From Thalassomonas haliotis (GTDB lineage: Bacteria; Pseudomonadota; Gammaproteobacteria; Enterobacterales; Alteromonadaceae), in assembly GCF_028657945.1 (NCBI RefSeq), contig NZ_CP059693.1, positions 4,464,001-4,528,000 of the forward strand: a stretch of 64,000 nt of DNA. Direction: 5' to 3'. Within the stretch, counting starts at the first letter, position 1, and the number at the start of each line of letters is the position of its first letter. The position numbers were made by a program, and so were the translations under genes. Below the pieces are notes generated by a model. It had not been told where the DNA came from, did not search any database, and was given only the letters and a program-made list of their open reading frames with translations. Shown piece after piece: positions 17,801 to 27,967 of the stretch.

Positions 17801-20698
17801 TTAGAAAGTGTAGTTAGCGCTCATGTAGAAAGTACGACCGTATACGTCAACGTAACGCGGATCGTAACCTACCTGGTGACCAGCACCACCGGTACGCAGT
17901 GATAATGGAGGTTGCTTGTCAAACAGGTTGTTGATACCGAATGATACGTCTAAGTCGTCGTTCACGAAGTATTTAGAAACCAAATCAACTTTAGTGTAAG
18001 AAGGGATACTCAGTTGAATATCCGGTGCAGTAACGTTGATGTCATCACCCATACGTACATCACCGCCAGTAGCCAGCTGATCTACATAACCGCTTCTGTA
18101 GTTGATGTTTAAGGTGTGAGCAAAGTCACCGTGAGTTAAGGTGTTGCTGATACGGGCAACTGTTCTGAAGACAACTTCTTCATCAGCGCCGTAACGACCC
18201 AGGCTAGATTCCCATACTGGGTCTACACCGGTAGAACCGCCAGTACCAACTTTCAAGCTCTTGCTTTCAAGTACATAAGTACCGTTGAAGCTTGTCTTTA
18301 AGGTACCGAACGATAATTCGTTGGTTAACTCTAAGGCCCAGTCTAAACCACTGTTTTTAGAAACACCGATGTTAGATGCAGCCTGGATGATAGCTAAGCT
18401 TCTTTCGCCCGCAGTATTTTCTTTATAAGTAAATAAGTGGCCATAAGTTACCGGGTCGTTGAAGATTTGCGGCTGAGTTAAACGCTCAACTTTATCTTCC
18501 AACTCAACATTCCAGTAATCAAGTGCGAAGCTGAACTCGTTGCTTGGTGCATAAACGAAACCGGCAGAGATTTGCTCTGAAGTTTCAGGTTTCAGATCCG
18601 GGTTACCTTCACGCCATACTTCGTACTGGGTAGGCTCTGATTGACATAAGGCAATCAAGTCAGCAGAGATGCCGGTAGGACAATCGTAAGTATCTGAAGT
18701 TACACCGAAATCTTCACGAGGAGAAGCAATTTGCTTCATGGTAGCGGCTTTAAAACCGGTACCGATTGACGCACGAACTAACCAGTCATCGTTTGGACGG
18801 TAAGAAGCGCTGATCTTATAAGTAGTGTCATCAACGTCATCATTTACTTTCTTGCTGCCGCTTTCAGCCATGTCATTGGTGATGCCACCAACGTTATCGT
18901 AACGAAGCGCTGCAGTGATTTCAAAAGTATCAAATACCGGGATAATGGCTTCAACGAACATACCGTAAGTCTCACGAGACAGGTCATATTCATCAGCAGC
19001 AGACTCTAAGAAAATGATTTCGTTAGTGTTGGCATCTGAGTTAGTCGCTTTATATTCAACTTCACGGTAGTCACCACCCACACCAATGTACATATCACCG
19101 GCAGGAAGTTCCATAACCGCAGTTGATGCGGTACCTTCTAATGAGATACTGCTGGTTTCGGTGCGATCCCAAGGACCACTGTACATGGTATCTTTAACTA
19201 ACTGGTTCTGTTCATCGGTCAGGTCTTCGAAAGTACCGAATACGTTAACATCACCTGAAGCAAGTAAAGCAGTGAATTCATCACCTAAAGGATAACCGGT
19301 CAAACGGTCTGTTTTACGGTCTGCTTCAGAGAAAGTCAAAGAAACATCAAAAGCAACATCAGAAACATCACCTTTAAGACCTAATACGCCGTGATGGGTA
19401 GTAGTTTCGATAGAGTCGGTACGGTTACCGCCCGGAAGTGTACGCCATCTGCCGGCTACACGGTCCAGTTCAAGAGAACCGCCGGCTTCGAGAGTTTCTG
19501 CACCTTCACCTGTATGCTCTGGAACATAAGGCAGTACTTCATTTTGTGCCAGGTCACCGTCTGTAGGCAGAGTAAATAAAAGTGACGGGTATGGCGCGAT
19601 ACGAGTGATCATATCGAATTTAGACCAAGAGTAGTTGGCATAGGCCTGAAGGTCATCAGATAACTCTAACTTACCTTGAAGGAAAAGGTTATCACGCTCA
19701 TATTCCGGAGCGATTTCTAATGTACTGGTGTAATCGAATACACAAGTAGTACCTTCTGGCGCACTGTTTGGACCACACTCGCCGTTTTGCTCACGGTAAG
19801 GGTTAAAACTGTTAGTGTAGTAATCAGGCGTGAATTCACCTGTTTCATTACCGTCGTCATCCAATACAGGGTTTTGTAACAGGTTACCGTCGGCGTCGTA
19901 TTGCTTATATCTTACATAAGCGTTACCCGGGCCGGCGTTGGCTGAACCTTGAACTAAAGTGTAGTCTTGTCCGTTATGGGAAAAATCAAGAATACCTGTG
20001 TTGGCAAAATCACGGTCTTTAGACTTCAGTTGCTCTTTAGAGTCGTGGCTGTAGGCCATCATCACGTTGAAGCCGTCGGTGCTCAAGTCACCAAAACCTG
20101 TGCTTACAGAGAAGTTGTAGCTAGTACCGCCGGTTTCTTGAGGACGGTCATAACGTGCACTGATGCTGGTTTCTTGCAGGTCGTCTTTCATGATGAAGTT
20201 AACAACACCGGCGATAGCATCTGAACCGTATAGGGCAGAAGCACCATCCATCAATACTTCAACACGCTCGATAGCGGCTAAAGGAATTTGGTTAAGATCG
20301 ATTACACCACCGGAGTCGGCAGAAGCCATACGGCGACCGTTTAATAGTACTAGTGTGTATTCATCACCTAAGGCACGTAAAGAGGCAGATTGGATACCGC
20401 CACCGCCGCCACCAACAGAGTCAGCTGCAGTAGTGAAACCTTGCATAGAAGGCAGTTGAGCCATTAAATCAGGAACACTGGTAACACCTGAACGTACGAT
20501 GTCTTCACTTGAAAGTGTAGTAATAGGAAGAGCACCTTCCATATCAGTACGCTTGATACTTGAACCGGTTACGGAAATACGCTCTACTTCCTCTTCCTGC
20601 TCTGCTGCAACAGCATTAGCGCTAATAGCGGTAGCAGAAACAGCACCGAAGGCCATAGCTAAGCGAATAGACTTGGCTACTTTTGAATTGCTAAACAT
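17801..20698 (-). CDS. TonB-dependent outer membrane receptor
   Basis: 965 residues from the ATG at 20698 (AGGGAG upstream); a start 33 bases earlier is possible but lacks the site. Signal peptide with AxA cleavage near SANAVAA, a TonB-box-like ERISVTG, a plug domain (TLSSEDIVRSGVTSVPDLM, LLNGRRMASADSGGVIDLNQIP, VEVLMDGASALYGSDAIAGVVNF) and a beta-barrel ending in an aromatic residue (YMSANYTF). This is the large oligopeptide/carbohydrate-type receptor common in Alteromonadales; the substrate cannot be told. No neighbouring transporter, so probably a stand-alone uptake gene. Confidence 0.93.
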   Translation of the reverse strand: MFSNSKVAKSIRLAMAFGAVSATAISANAVAAEQEEEVERISVTGSSIKRTDMEGALPITTLSSEDIVRSGVTSVPDLMAQLPSMQGFTTAADSVGGGGGGIQSASLRALGDEYTLVLLNGRRMASADSGGVIDLNQIPLAAIERVEVLMDGASALYGSDAIAGVVNFIMKDDLQETSISARYDRPQETGGTSYNFSVSTGFGDLSTDGFNVMMAYSHDSKEQLKSKDRDFANTGILDFSHNGQDYTLVQGSANAGPGNAYVRYKQYDADGNLLQNPVLDDDGNETGEFTPDYYTNSFNPYREQNGECGPNSAPEGTTCVFDYTSTLEIAPEYERDNLFLQGKLELSDDLQAYANYSWSKFDMITRIAPYPSLLFTLPTDGDLAQNEVLPYVPEHTGEGAETLEAGGSLELDRVAGRWRTLPGGNRTDSIETTTHHGVLGLKGDVSDVAFDVSLTFSEADRKTDRLTGYPLGDEFTALLASGDVNVFGTFEDLTDEQNQLVKDTMYSGPWDRTETSSISLEGTASTAVMELPAGDMYIGVGGDYREVEYKATNSDANTNEIIFLESAADEYDLSRETYGMFVEAIIPVFDTFEITAALRYDNVGGITNDMAESGSKKVNDDVDDTTYKISASYRPNDDWLVRASIGTGFKAATMKQIASPREDFGVTSDTYDCPTGISADLIALCQSEPTQYEVWREGNPDLKPETSEQISAGFVYAPSNEFSFALDYWNVELEDKVERLTQPQIFNDPVTYGHLFTYKENTAGERSLAIIQAASNIGVSKNSGLDWALELTNELSFGTLKTSFNGTYVLESKSLKVGTGGSTGVDPVWESSLGRYGADEEVVFRTVARISNTLTHGDFAHTLNINYRSGYVDQLATGGDVRMGDDINVTAPDIQLSIPSYTKVDLVSKYFVNDDLDVSFGINNLFDKQPPLSLRTGGAGHQVGYDPRYVDVYGRTFYMSANYTF

Positions 20699-21294
20699 GT
20701 TTTCTCCCTGGATCACTAAATGTGATTTCATAGTTTTATTAATATCAAGACTATTAGTTGTCTTGTTTATTTTATAATTTCATAGGTCTGAAACCTGAAC
20801 TGTCGCCAAAGATATTAAACGTAATCCCCTTGCGGGGCAACACTCATTAGCAATAAATGATGAAAAAACTAACATACCGTAACAATTTCACACAAATTAC
20901 GAAACATTTCTTATAGCGTTTTACCACTTAAAAAACAACAACTTACAAATACAAGCATATTTTGTGAATTAATCCAGATATCATTACAAAAACATTTTTC
21001 GAACAAAAAACAAGCAAAACAATAAAAACGACAAGATATCAATGAATTACAACAGCAATCATCCCTCACAGCACCTGGTTATTTTCCGTTCAAATATATG
21101 ATGATTAATAACCAAAAGTAAAATGCAACGAAAATGCAACTTGGAAAAAACAGAAGTTATACATAGAAAACAATTGAGGGACTGTGCGATGCAGAGGCGG
21201 ACAAGGCAAACAGACGGCAGCGGACAAGGATTGCCTGTTTTATCGCCGACCGGCCAAAGTGCAATAAATACTTCTCTGTGGATAGTTTCACACT
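20699..21294. other. Gene-free region upstream of the TonB receptor
   Basis: About 600 AT-rich bases between divergent genes. CCCCTTGCGGGG at about 20827 is a small hairpin. I found no riboswitch-like core, no tRNA and no credible reading frame; the 63-codon frame at 21123 has no ribosome site. It presumably holds the receptor promoter. Confidence 0.4.
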
Positions 21295-21342
21295 ATGTTA
21301 CACTCTCGCTTTAAAATTTTAAGGCTGAGATTAAGGCATAGC

Positions 21343-22119
21343 ATGGACCCGGTTTTGGATCTGACAATGTGGCTGCTTATATGCGGCGTGGGTTTTATTG
21401 CCGGCTTCATTGATGCAATCGCCGGCGGTGGCGGTATGTTAACCGTACCTACCCTGTTAACCGCAGGTCTGCCTCCCCATATTGCTCTGGGCACCAATAA
21501 ACTGGCATCGACATTTGGCACCTGCACCGCTTCCCTGACTTTTTACCGGAAAAAACTCTTTGATCCGATTTTCTGGCGTCTATCCCTGATCACCACAGCT
21601 GTCGGCGCTGTCGCAGGTACCGTAATTGTCGGCTTTCTCAGCACTGAATTTCTGGAAAAAATCCTGCCGGTGATCATTATACTGACCGCTGCCTATACCC
21701 TTTTTGCCAAAGGCATGGTGGAATGCCCCGACAAGTTACCGCAGAAATCACCGGGACTAAAACTCAAACAGGGCATACAGGGACTGACCTTAGGTTTTTA
21801 TGACGGCATAGCCGGTCCCGGCACCGGGGCATTTTGGACGGTCAGCTCTTCGGCCCTTTATAAAATCAATATCCTGCTCAGCAGCGGCCTGGCACGGGCA
21901 AACAATTTCGTCAGTAACTTATGCTCGCTGTTAACCTTTGTTTATTTAGGTTATGTCAATGTACTGCTGGGCTTGATGATGGGATTGTTTCTTATGCTCG
22001 GCGCCTGGGTCGGCGCTCACTCCGCCATTAAACACGGCAATAAATTTATTCGCCCGATATTTATCACTGTGGTGATCCTGATGTCGATAAACCTTGCCTA
22101 CAACGCCTGGTTCAGTTAA
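21343..22119 (+). CDS. yfcA: TSUP/TauE-SafE family membrane transporter (YfcA-like)
   Basis: 258 residues with about eight membrane segments. The conserved GFIDAIAGGGGMLTVPTLL and a second GFYDGIAGPGTGAFW mark the duplicated TSUP fold, proposed to move sulfite, sulfonates or other organosulfur anions. I start at the ATG at 21343 (AAGG upstream); an earlier ATG at 21295 would add a basic 16-residue extension. It is followed 78 bases later by priC, a pairing I would expect from related genomes but cannot confirm here. Confidence 0.88.
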   Translation: MDPVLDLTMWLLICGVGFIAGFIDAIAGGGGMLTVPTLLTAGLPPHIALGTNKLASTFGTCTASLTFYRKKLFDPIFWRLSLITTAVGAVAGTVIVGFLSTEFLEKILPVIIILTAAYTLFAKGMVECPDKLPQKSPGLKLKQGIQGLTLGFYDGIAGPGTGAFWTVSSSALYKINILLSSGLARANNFVSNLCSLLTFVYLGYVNVLLGLMMGLFLMLGAWVGAHSAIKHGNKFIRPIFITVVILMSINLAYNAWFS

Positions 22120-22197
22120 ACGCCGTTCCGTTAATAGATGAGCTAGCTATAGCAGGCTATGCCTTGAAGATATCGTCTGAAAAAAACAGCAAACAAG

Positions 22198-22836
22198 TTG
22201 AGACCAGCCATGAATCAAAACGCCATCACCCGATTATCCGCGATTATTCAAGCCCTCACTGAGCAGGCAAATGAAACCGATAAGCACAACAGCACCTTGA
22301 AATCGCATCGCCTGATCGAAAATAACCCCCTGTTTTCCAACTCTCTGTTTTTATCACAAAGCGATAAATATCTGCCTTATGTGCTGGAAATCAACAGGCG
22401 AGTTTCTGAATTAGAGCGATTGATGCGGGCAGGAAATAAAATGCTGTTTACCGCTTTGCTTGAAAGTATCGAACAGCAACTGCATGCCTTAATGAATGCC
22501 CTGAATGCCAATGATGCCCTGCATCAAAATGCCAATATCCGCTTAAATACCCGGGCAAAGCAATATAAAAAACGCCAGTATCAACAGGCTGCGCAAAAGA
22601 TGCTGCAACCTTCCCACCAGCTGCACCAGAAATTAGCCGAGCACCATGAATTTGAGCGCAGGTTACTGGCAATGATCACAGACAGGGAGCGGCTCAGGGA
22701 CAATAGCCATAACCAAAGCCAGAACAACCAGAAATTAACCGCCGAGATATTAGCCCTGCACCAGCGCCTGGGCCGCTGCCGTCAGGCAATTTCCACCATT
22801 GAAAGAGATATTGAATTTGCCGAAAAGCGCCAATAA
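22198..22836 (+). CDS. priC: Primosomal replication protein PriC
   Basis: 212 residues, fully alpha-helical and highly charged. The C-terminal signature HHEFERRLLAMITDRERLRD and the following LGRCRQAISTIERDIE match E. coli PriC (HQDFERRLREMVAERR, LARCRHALEKIE). PriC helps reload DnaB at stalled forks independently of PriA. Start could be MRPAMNQ or the internal Met at codon 5. Low overall conservation is usual for this family. Confidence 0.8.
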   Translation: MRPAMNQNAITRLSAIIQALTEQANETDKHNSTLKSHRLIENNPLFSNSLFLSQSDKYLPYVLEINRRVSELERLMRAGNKMLFTALLESIEQQLHALMNALNANDALHQNANIRLNTRAKQYKKRQYQQAAQKMLQPSHQLHQKLAEHHEFERRLLAMITDRERLRDNSHNQSQNNQKLTAEILALHQRLGRCRQAISTIERDIEFAEKRQ

Positions 22837-22993
22837 GCCCCTTTAAGACTTCTTTTCAGCCATTCTCCGCCTCTTGCGCCTATCCGGCGATCCAAGGTAA
22901 AAATTCACCGGATAAATTGATATAAGTATTAGCTTTTTCCCTTGTCTCGGGTTAGGATTTATTGATTATAACCTCAGAATAAAGGACGTTAAT

Positions 22994-23263
22994 GTGAATA
23001 TATCTAACGATATTCATAACTACTATGAAAAGCTGGTAGTGCAACACTTTACCGCGGCAAAATTTGATGAAAAGTATGACAGTGATTTCCTCGCCGATTT
23101 AACCTGTATCGTATTAAACCAGCTTCCTACCCGCTATATTCGCCATGAAGTAGATATGTCTTTTTATCTGCCGGCTTCTGAACGTTTTGAAATGGAAACC
23201 AATGTCAAGGCTGCGGTTGCCAAAGCACTGGAGTTTATGAAATCTCAGCCGGTAAGCAAATAA
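22994..23263 (+). CDS. ComFB-like (late competence) family protein
   Basis: 89 residues starting at GTG with AAAGGA upstream. Sequence features such as NYYEKLVVQHF, LADLTCIVLNQLPTRYIRHEVDMSFYL fit the small ComFB family, named after a Bacillus competence-operon protein; in proteobacteria the role is uncertain, though some members bind cyclic dinucleotides. A PilZ-domain gene lies next door in the opposite direction, so a c-di-GMP theme is possible but inferred. Confidence 0.75.
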   Translation: MNISNDIHNYYEKLVVQHFTAAKFDEKYDSDFLADLTCIVLNQLPTRYIRHEVDMSFYLPASERFEMETNVKAAVAKALEFMKSQPVSK

Positions 23264-23323
23264 TACCGGGTTCCCCCTAAGTTGTTCACCGACGACCCGT
23301 AAAGGGTTGCCATCAAGATTATA

Positions 23324-23345
23324 TTTCCCTGTTGATACAGGGAAA
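23324..23345. terminator. Hairpin between convergent comFB-like and PilZ genes
   Basis: Perfect 9-bp stem TTTCCCTGT/ACAGGGAAA with a TGAT loop, 5 bases beyond the PilZ stop. T tracts on either side are weak. Confidence 0.6.
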
Positions 23346-23349
23346 TGAC

Positions 23350-24021
23350 TTATTCGATTTCAGAGAGGATAAAGAGTTTCGCCAGGAAATTTTTCATCTG
23401 CTGCTCTGAGTTGGTAAACTGCACCCCGACATTCACTTTACCGCGCTCATAACGACTATTACGCACCCTTGCCGGAATTTTGGTGGTACCCTCGACTGAT
23501 GACTGGATATAGATAAAAATATCCCGCTGATTCACTTTTATTGCACTGTTCTCGCTTGAAAAGGTAAAAGAACAGCCCTGAGGCGAGATATCGGCGATAA
23601 TACCTTCTATCCTTGTGCCCGATGCTTCTCCTTTATCGCTGGGCACAATCGTGGCGGGGATATTGGTGGCATAACGCTGGTGTAATCTTAAATCCCGGTT
23701 TTCGATACTTTTGGGATAATCAAGAATTAAAAACTTTTCCGGAAACATGCTGATGTTGCGGATAGTCGTGCGAAAGGCAAAACACTGGCCCTTGCTGCCT
23801 TCCAAAATGTAACGCACTATCACGACATTGCCTTCTACCAGAACATCACGATAACTCGCCTGCTCCCCCGGATGCTTGAGAATAATATATTTCCCCATTT
23901 CATAACCGATTAACTGCAACTTTAACCGTACCTGAAGCGGGTGGTTGATTTGTAAATCCAGATTTTTTCCCGGCTGCAGTTCAAAGAAGTTTTCTTGTTG
24001 TTTTAGTGCCGTTACAGTCAT
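23350..24021 (-). CDS. PilZ-domain protein with YcgR-like N-terminal domain
   Basis: 223 residues from the ATG at 24021; a TTG 75 bases upstream would lengthen it but is less likely. Residues ~10-105 resemble the flagellar-brake (YcgR N) fold; the C-terminal half is PilZ, with the c-di-GMP ligands in RLHQR (RxxxR) and DISPQGCSF (D/NxSxxG). It therefore probably binds c-di-GMP and affects motility or envelope functions, but there are no flagellar genes nearby to point to a target. Confidence 0.85.
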   Translation of the reverse strand: MTVTALKQQENFFELQPGKNLDLQINHPLQVRLKLQLIGYEMGKYIILKHPGEQASYRDVLVEGNVVIVRYILEGSKGQCFAFRTTIRNISMFPEKFLILDYPKSIENRDLRLHQRYATNIPATIVPSDKGEASGTRIEGIIADISPQGCSFTFSSENSAIKVNQRDIFIYIQSSVEGTTKIPARVRNSRYERGKVNVGVQFTNSEQQMKNFLAKLFILSEIE

Positions 24022-24243
24022 AAAGCTCGCTAAAATTTCATATCCGGTTAACGCACTATAAACAAAGCCTCTGCCTTTGACAATAAGCGAAAACAAGCCA
24101 AATTATCGGTCCGGCGGCATTTGATACTGGTATTCCTGTTAAAAATCAAGATAGTATAACTTCAGCCTTATCTATATCAGCAAAGGTAGCTAAAACAGGA
24201 AACACACAGAAACAGTATGTAGCTTTACTCAAGGAAGATAATA

Positions 24244-25566
24244 ATGAAAACCCTAACTTTTACCGCAAGTACAGCGTTGGCATGTCTTTTAGGCATAAAC
24301 CTCGCCCTGGCTGCAACGCCGGATAACACACAAATATCAGCCACAGTTAAACAGCTCCCCGCCATAACAAAAGCAGAACGTCAAAGCCAATTGCTTAAAC
24401 AACGGCAGCGAAACACTTCATTAACACAGAAACAATACCAACGCCTGGCAAGCTTAGTTAAGCAGCTGCCAGCGCCAAGTTTTGACCACAGGCTAATGCC
24501 GCCAGCAAAAATCACAGCAGTGCATAGCTCACTTGGGCAAAGCCAGCAAGCAGCAGAACAACTTGATTATGCCCACCTGTTATTGGATATGAACATCGCC
24601 CGCTCCGATGAAGACGGCAAAGATTACCTTATTTTTCAGGCAAAAAGTTCGATTTTCGGCGGCAGCCGGGCCACTTATATCGACCTGTTCTTAGAGAGCG
24701 GCGACTGGATTGGCATAGGTGACCCAGGCACCGAGATGGCCTTTAATGGTGGAAAAAATACCCGGGTCCAGGCTAAAATTTCTTTGGCGGAGCTAACACA
24801 AAACTATGGCGATCAGGAAATGATCCGTGTCAGCTCCTGGCTGGATATCGAAGCACATGACGGCACGACAATCTCCCAGTTAATTTTTAGCCAATATCCG
24901 ATCCCGTGGCAGCAAATTAATGCCAGGATGCAATCAGCAACGCAGCCAACAGACGTTACCGATATTTCAGCGCAGCAAATGACACTGACAGTCAACCACC
25001 CGGGGGATCTTAACCAGGATAACCGGGTTAAGCTTTGCCTGAACTTTAACTATCCGCTCTGTGATTACGCCGATATATATAACTCACCTGATCAGGTACT
25101 GGCAGTTCCCCTTCAGGGTCAGTTAGTTCTGCCTTATCAGGTAGCCGCCATCACTCCATCGGATCAGTTATCTTCCGGGTTAACGGGTATTATCGACAGC
25201 CAAACCGGCATTTACCTGCAAAATGAATACTCGGGTTACAGCCTTTCACCAAGTTTGACCGCACCAGACGGCCAGGTAAAAACCTTTAGCGATTATCTCA
25301 CCCTTTCATCAGACCCGGGACAAGGAAGCAGCACAATAACATGGGATATTCCCCGACAGGAAGTTGACCTGCTCAACTGGCGTTATTTGCATCATAGCCA
25401 ACAAATCGACTGGCATATCACCCTGGTACTCAATGGCTACCCGACAGCAAGCGCAAAAGAAAGTCAAACCCCGATCAGGTTTCAAATCACCCTGAGCTCA
25501 GATCAGGCCGCCGGCTTCAGCCACTTTGCTTTACCGACACTCAACACATTCGACATTGAGTATTAA
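24244..25566 (+). CDS. Exported protein of unknown function
   Basis: 440 residues with a clear signal peptide (cleavage after LALA, about residue 23) and AAGGAAG before the ATG. The N-terminal third is Gln/Lys-rich and helical; the rest is beta-rich with repeated aspartates (NHPGDLNQDNRVKLCLNFNYPLCDYADIY; the DLNQDNRV piece resembles a dockerin or EF-hand-like calcium loop). I do not recognise the family. It stands alone between a PilZ gene and the EEP/PLD pair. Confidence 0.7.
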   Translation: MKTLTFTASTALACLLGINLALAATPDNTQISATVKQLPAITKAERQSQLLKQRQRNTSLTQKQYQRLASLVKQLPAPSFDHRLMPPAKITAVHSSLGQSQQAAEQLDYAHLLLDMNIARSDEDGKDYLIFQAKSSIFGGSRATYIDLFLESGDWIGIGDPGTEMAFNGGKNTRVQAKISLAELTQNYGDQEMIRVSSWLDIEAHDGTTISQLIFSQYPIPWQQINARMQSATQPTDVTDISAQQMTLTVNHPGDLNQDNRVKLCLNFNYPLCDYADIYNSPDQVLAVPLQGQLVLPYQVAAITPSDQLSSGLTGIIDSQTGIYLQNEYSGYSLSPSLTAPDGQVKTFSDYLTLSSDPGQGSSTITWDIPRQEVDLLNWRYLHHSQQIDWHITLVLNGYPTASAKESQTPIRFQITLSSDQAAGFSHFALPTLNTFDIEY

Positions 25567-25812
25567 TAGCTGTTAGCACTAACGAAATTCAGGGGAGTAT
25601 TCACTCCCCTATGGCTCACCGCATTAGCTCACTACACTTCCCTGCGCTGCAACCATGTTAGAAGAGAATAACTCAGGGTCCTGACTATAGCTGATACGCC
25701 CGGGCTTGCTGCTTTATTCTCCGGCTGCTTAAGTCAAGGCGTTAACTTTAACTTCATGCATTAATAGTATTTTTTCCGCTTTATCTGCAGGCAAAAGCCC
25801 CCCGGAGCCAGC

Positions 25813-26547
25813 TTAGCGGTAGCCAAAGTCCGCCATCAAAGGCAGATGATCCGACAGCTGGGGCTCATTCACTAAACTGATACGTTCACAATGCAGCAAG
25901 TGACAATTACGGAAGTAAATACGGTCAAGAGACAGCAAAGGGAAAATGGCGGGAAATGTTCTGGCATAACGGCCCTTGGCCACCTTAAAAGCTTCTTGCA
26001 GCCCCAATTGCCCGGTTAATAATCGTGAAGCATTTTTTAGCCAGTCATTCATATCCCCGGCAATGATCAAGCCGGCACTTTCCGGTATCTGCTCCTGCAC
26101 ATAACGACATATCCCCTGCAACTGCTTACGGCGTCCGGCTTCAAATAAATCCAGGTGTACGCATAACAGATGGCATTGCTGCTCCGGCTTGCCTTCACTG
26201 GCAATCACGCCGTGCAACAGGCCCCTGTTTTCAAAACGGTTGGTGGAAATATCCCGATTACACCAGTTGATAAAAGGAAATTTGCTTAAAATGGCATTGC
26301 CGTGATGACCGGCGTCATAAACGGCATTTTTGCCGTAAGCATAATGCTGCCAGACAGAATCCGCCAGATACTCAAACTGGCTGACATCGATTTTCCGCCT
26401 GGCATCCCCGGCGACCTCCTGCAAGAAAACAATATCGGCCCCGGTTTTACGTATAAAACGGCGGATATTATCCAGCACCCATTTACGGTTGCTCATATTC
26501 ATGCCTTTATGAATATTATAAGACAGTACCTTTATTACTTGTTGCAT
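25813..26547 (-). CDS. Endonuclease/exonuclease/phosphatase family protein (YbhP-like)
   Basis: 244 residues from the ATG at 26547; an upstream TTG would add 9. EEP-fold motifs are in order: LSYNIHKG, FLQEVAGD, AGHHGNAILSKFP, IIAGDMNDW, LDRIYF and LSDHLPLMADF, including the metal-binding Glu, Asp-Asn and Asp-His pairs. E. coli ybhP stands beside clsB in the same way, so a role in phospholipid or phosphodiester metabolism is plausible. It is the second gene after the phospholipase D-like gene, 82 bases downstream of it. Confidence 0.85.
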   Translation of the reverse strand: MQQVIKVLSYNIHKGMNMSNRKWVLDNIRRFIRKTGADIVFLQEVAGDARRKIDVSQFEYLADSVWQHYAYGKNAVYDAGHHGNAILSKFPFINWCNRDISTNRFENRGLLHGVIASEGKPEQQCHLLCVHLDLFEAGRRKQLQGICRYVQEQIPESAGLIIAGDMNDWLKNASRLLTGQLGLQEAFKVAKGRYARTFPAIFPLLSLDRIYFRNCHLLHCERISLVNEPQLSDHLPLMADFGYR

Positions 26548-26629
26548 AACCGCACCCAAAGTATTTTTGAACAACCAACGGCCACCACAGCTTATTATAT
26601 AAAAGATCCCAAACCTTGATGCCTGCTAA

Positions 26630-27790
26630 TCACATCCAGGATTTAAGCATCAGCAGTATCCTTGCCAGTACTTTTTCCCACCAGCGCCCCCGGTTGAGTT
26701 TATCCGGGGTAATTTCCAGCGAAAGCGCTTGGTCGATAAGGAACTGCTGCTCTAATATTTTTAACGACTCGCTCTGCCTGCAAACGATATCCAACTCAAG
26801 ATCATGAAGTAAACTGCGGTGATTCAGATTACTGGAGCCGACATAAGCAAAATCATCAAAAAGCAGGGTTTTGGCATGTAAAATACTCGGCTGGTATTCA
26901 AATATCCTGACGCCGCCGAGCAGCAAAATACGGTAATAAAAACGGGCAATCCAGGGAGTAAAAACCACATCCGACATCGCCGGCAAGATCAAACGTACAT
27001 CTACGCCTTTTTTTGCCGCACGAAGCAAACTCAATTGCAGCCTGGACACAGGAACAAAATAGGCATTGGTGACCCAGACCCGCTGGGCGGCATAAATAAT
27101 ATTATGATAAAGCTCACGGGAAAATAACCGTCTAAGGCGCATGGAAACATTGCTGCGCACCACAGAGCCGTACCATAAGGGCGGTAAGCTGCTTAACGGC
27201 TCAGTTACCGGATAACGGCGGCGACACCAGATATAATCAAAAATAGCCGTGATCATCTTCACCTGCTCGCCGCACACCCGCACCCCGGTATCACGCCAGG
27301 CGCGGTTATCCATATAACGCTGCATATGATATTGCACCAGGTTGAAACTGCCGATCCAGGCGATTTCATCATCAATAACACAGCACTTGCGGTGATCCCG
27401 GGTATTGATTTTGCGCCATAGATGGAAAAAGCGCTCCAGCAAGTGGTTTATCCGGCTAAGGGCTTTTAAAGGAAAACGCCAGGGATAAGGATGATAGATT
27501 CTTGCGTTAATACCCGATTGTGCCAGTTGCTGTAGCGTACCGGCATGCCACTGCGGCGAGCCGATGCCGTCGACAATAATGCGTACCCTGACGCCTCGTT
27601 CACTCGCCGCCTGCAAAGCAGCTAATATTTTATTGCCTAAGGCATCAAAACTGAAAATATAAAATGCCAGATCTATGCTGTGTCTGGCCTCGAAAATATC
27701 CTGCTCCAGTCCCTGGAAATATTCATCTCCCCCGGTAAAAACCCTTTCCTCCTGCCAGGGTCTTGTTGCCGAAGCACAGGTCTTTGCCAC
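26630..27790 (-). CDS. Phospholipase D-family cardiolipin synthase (ClsB-like)
   Basis: 386 residues from a GTG with AGAGG upstream. Two HKD motifs: HRKCCVIDD (first half) and HAKTLLFDD (second half), each followed by a Gly/Ser-Asn run (IGSFNLVQYH, VGSSNLNHRS). There are no N-terminal membrane segments, as in ClsB, unlike ClsA. Probable reaction: transphosphatidylation to cardiolipin or phosphatidylglycerol. The pair with the downstream EEP gene parallels ybhP-clsB in E. coli. Confidence 0.88.
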   Translation of the reverse strand: MAKTCASATRPWQEERVFTGGDEYFQGLEQDIFEARHSIDLAFYIFSFDALGNKILAALQAASERGVRVRIIVDGIGSPQWHAGTLQQLAQSGINARIYHPYPWRFPLKALSRINHLLERFFHLWRKINTRDHRKCCVIDDEIAWIGSFNLVQYHMQRYMDNRAWRDTGVRVCGEQVKMITAIFDYIWCRRRYPVTEPLSSLPPLWYGSVVRSNVSMRLRRLFSRELYHNIIYAAQRVWVTNAYFVPVSRLQLSLLRAAKKGVDVRLILPAMSDVVFTPWIARFYYRILLLGGVRIFEYQPSILHAKTLLFDDFAYVGSSNLNHRSLLHDLELDIVCRQSESLKILEQQFLIDQALSLEITPDKLNRGRWWEKVLARILLMLKSWM

Positions 27791-27967
27791 CCTAAACCTC
27801 TTTGCAATAACAGCTTATCCGCTACACGCTTGCCTTCATTTTAGCAAAAAAATACCTTAGCTTTTCAAACGATAACAATAATATGCTGCTGATACCGCTT
27901 ACCGCCCGCCCTTTACGGTGACGGGCGATAAACATCAGGTATTAATAAATCCTATGGCGTTTGCAAC

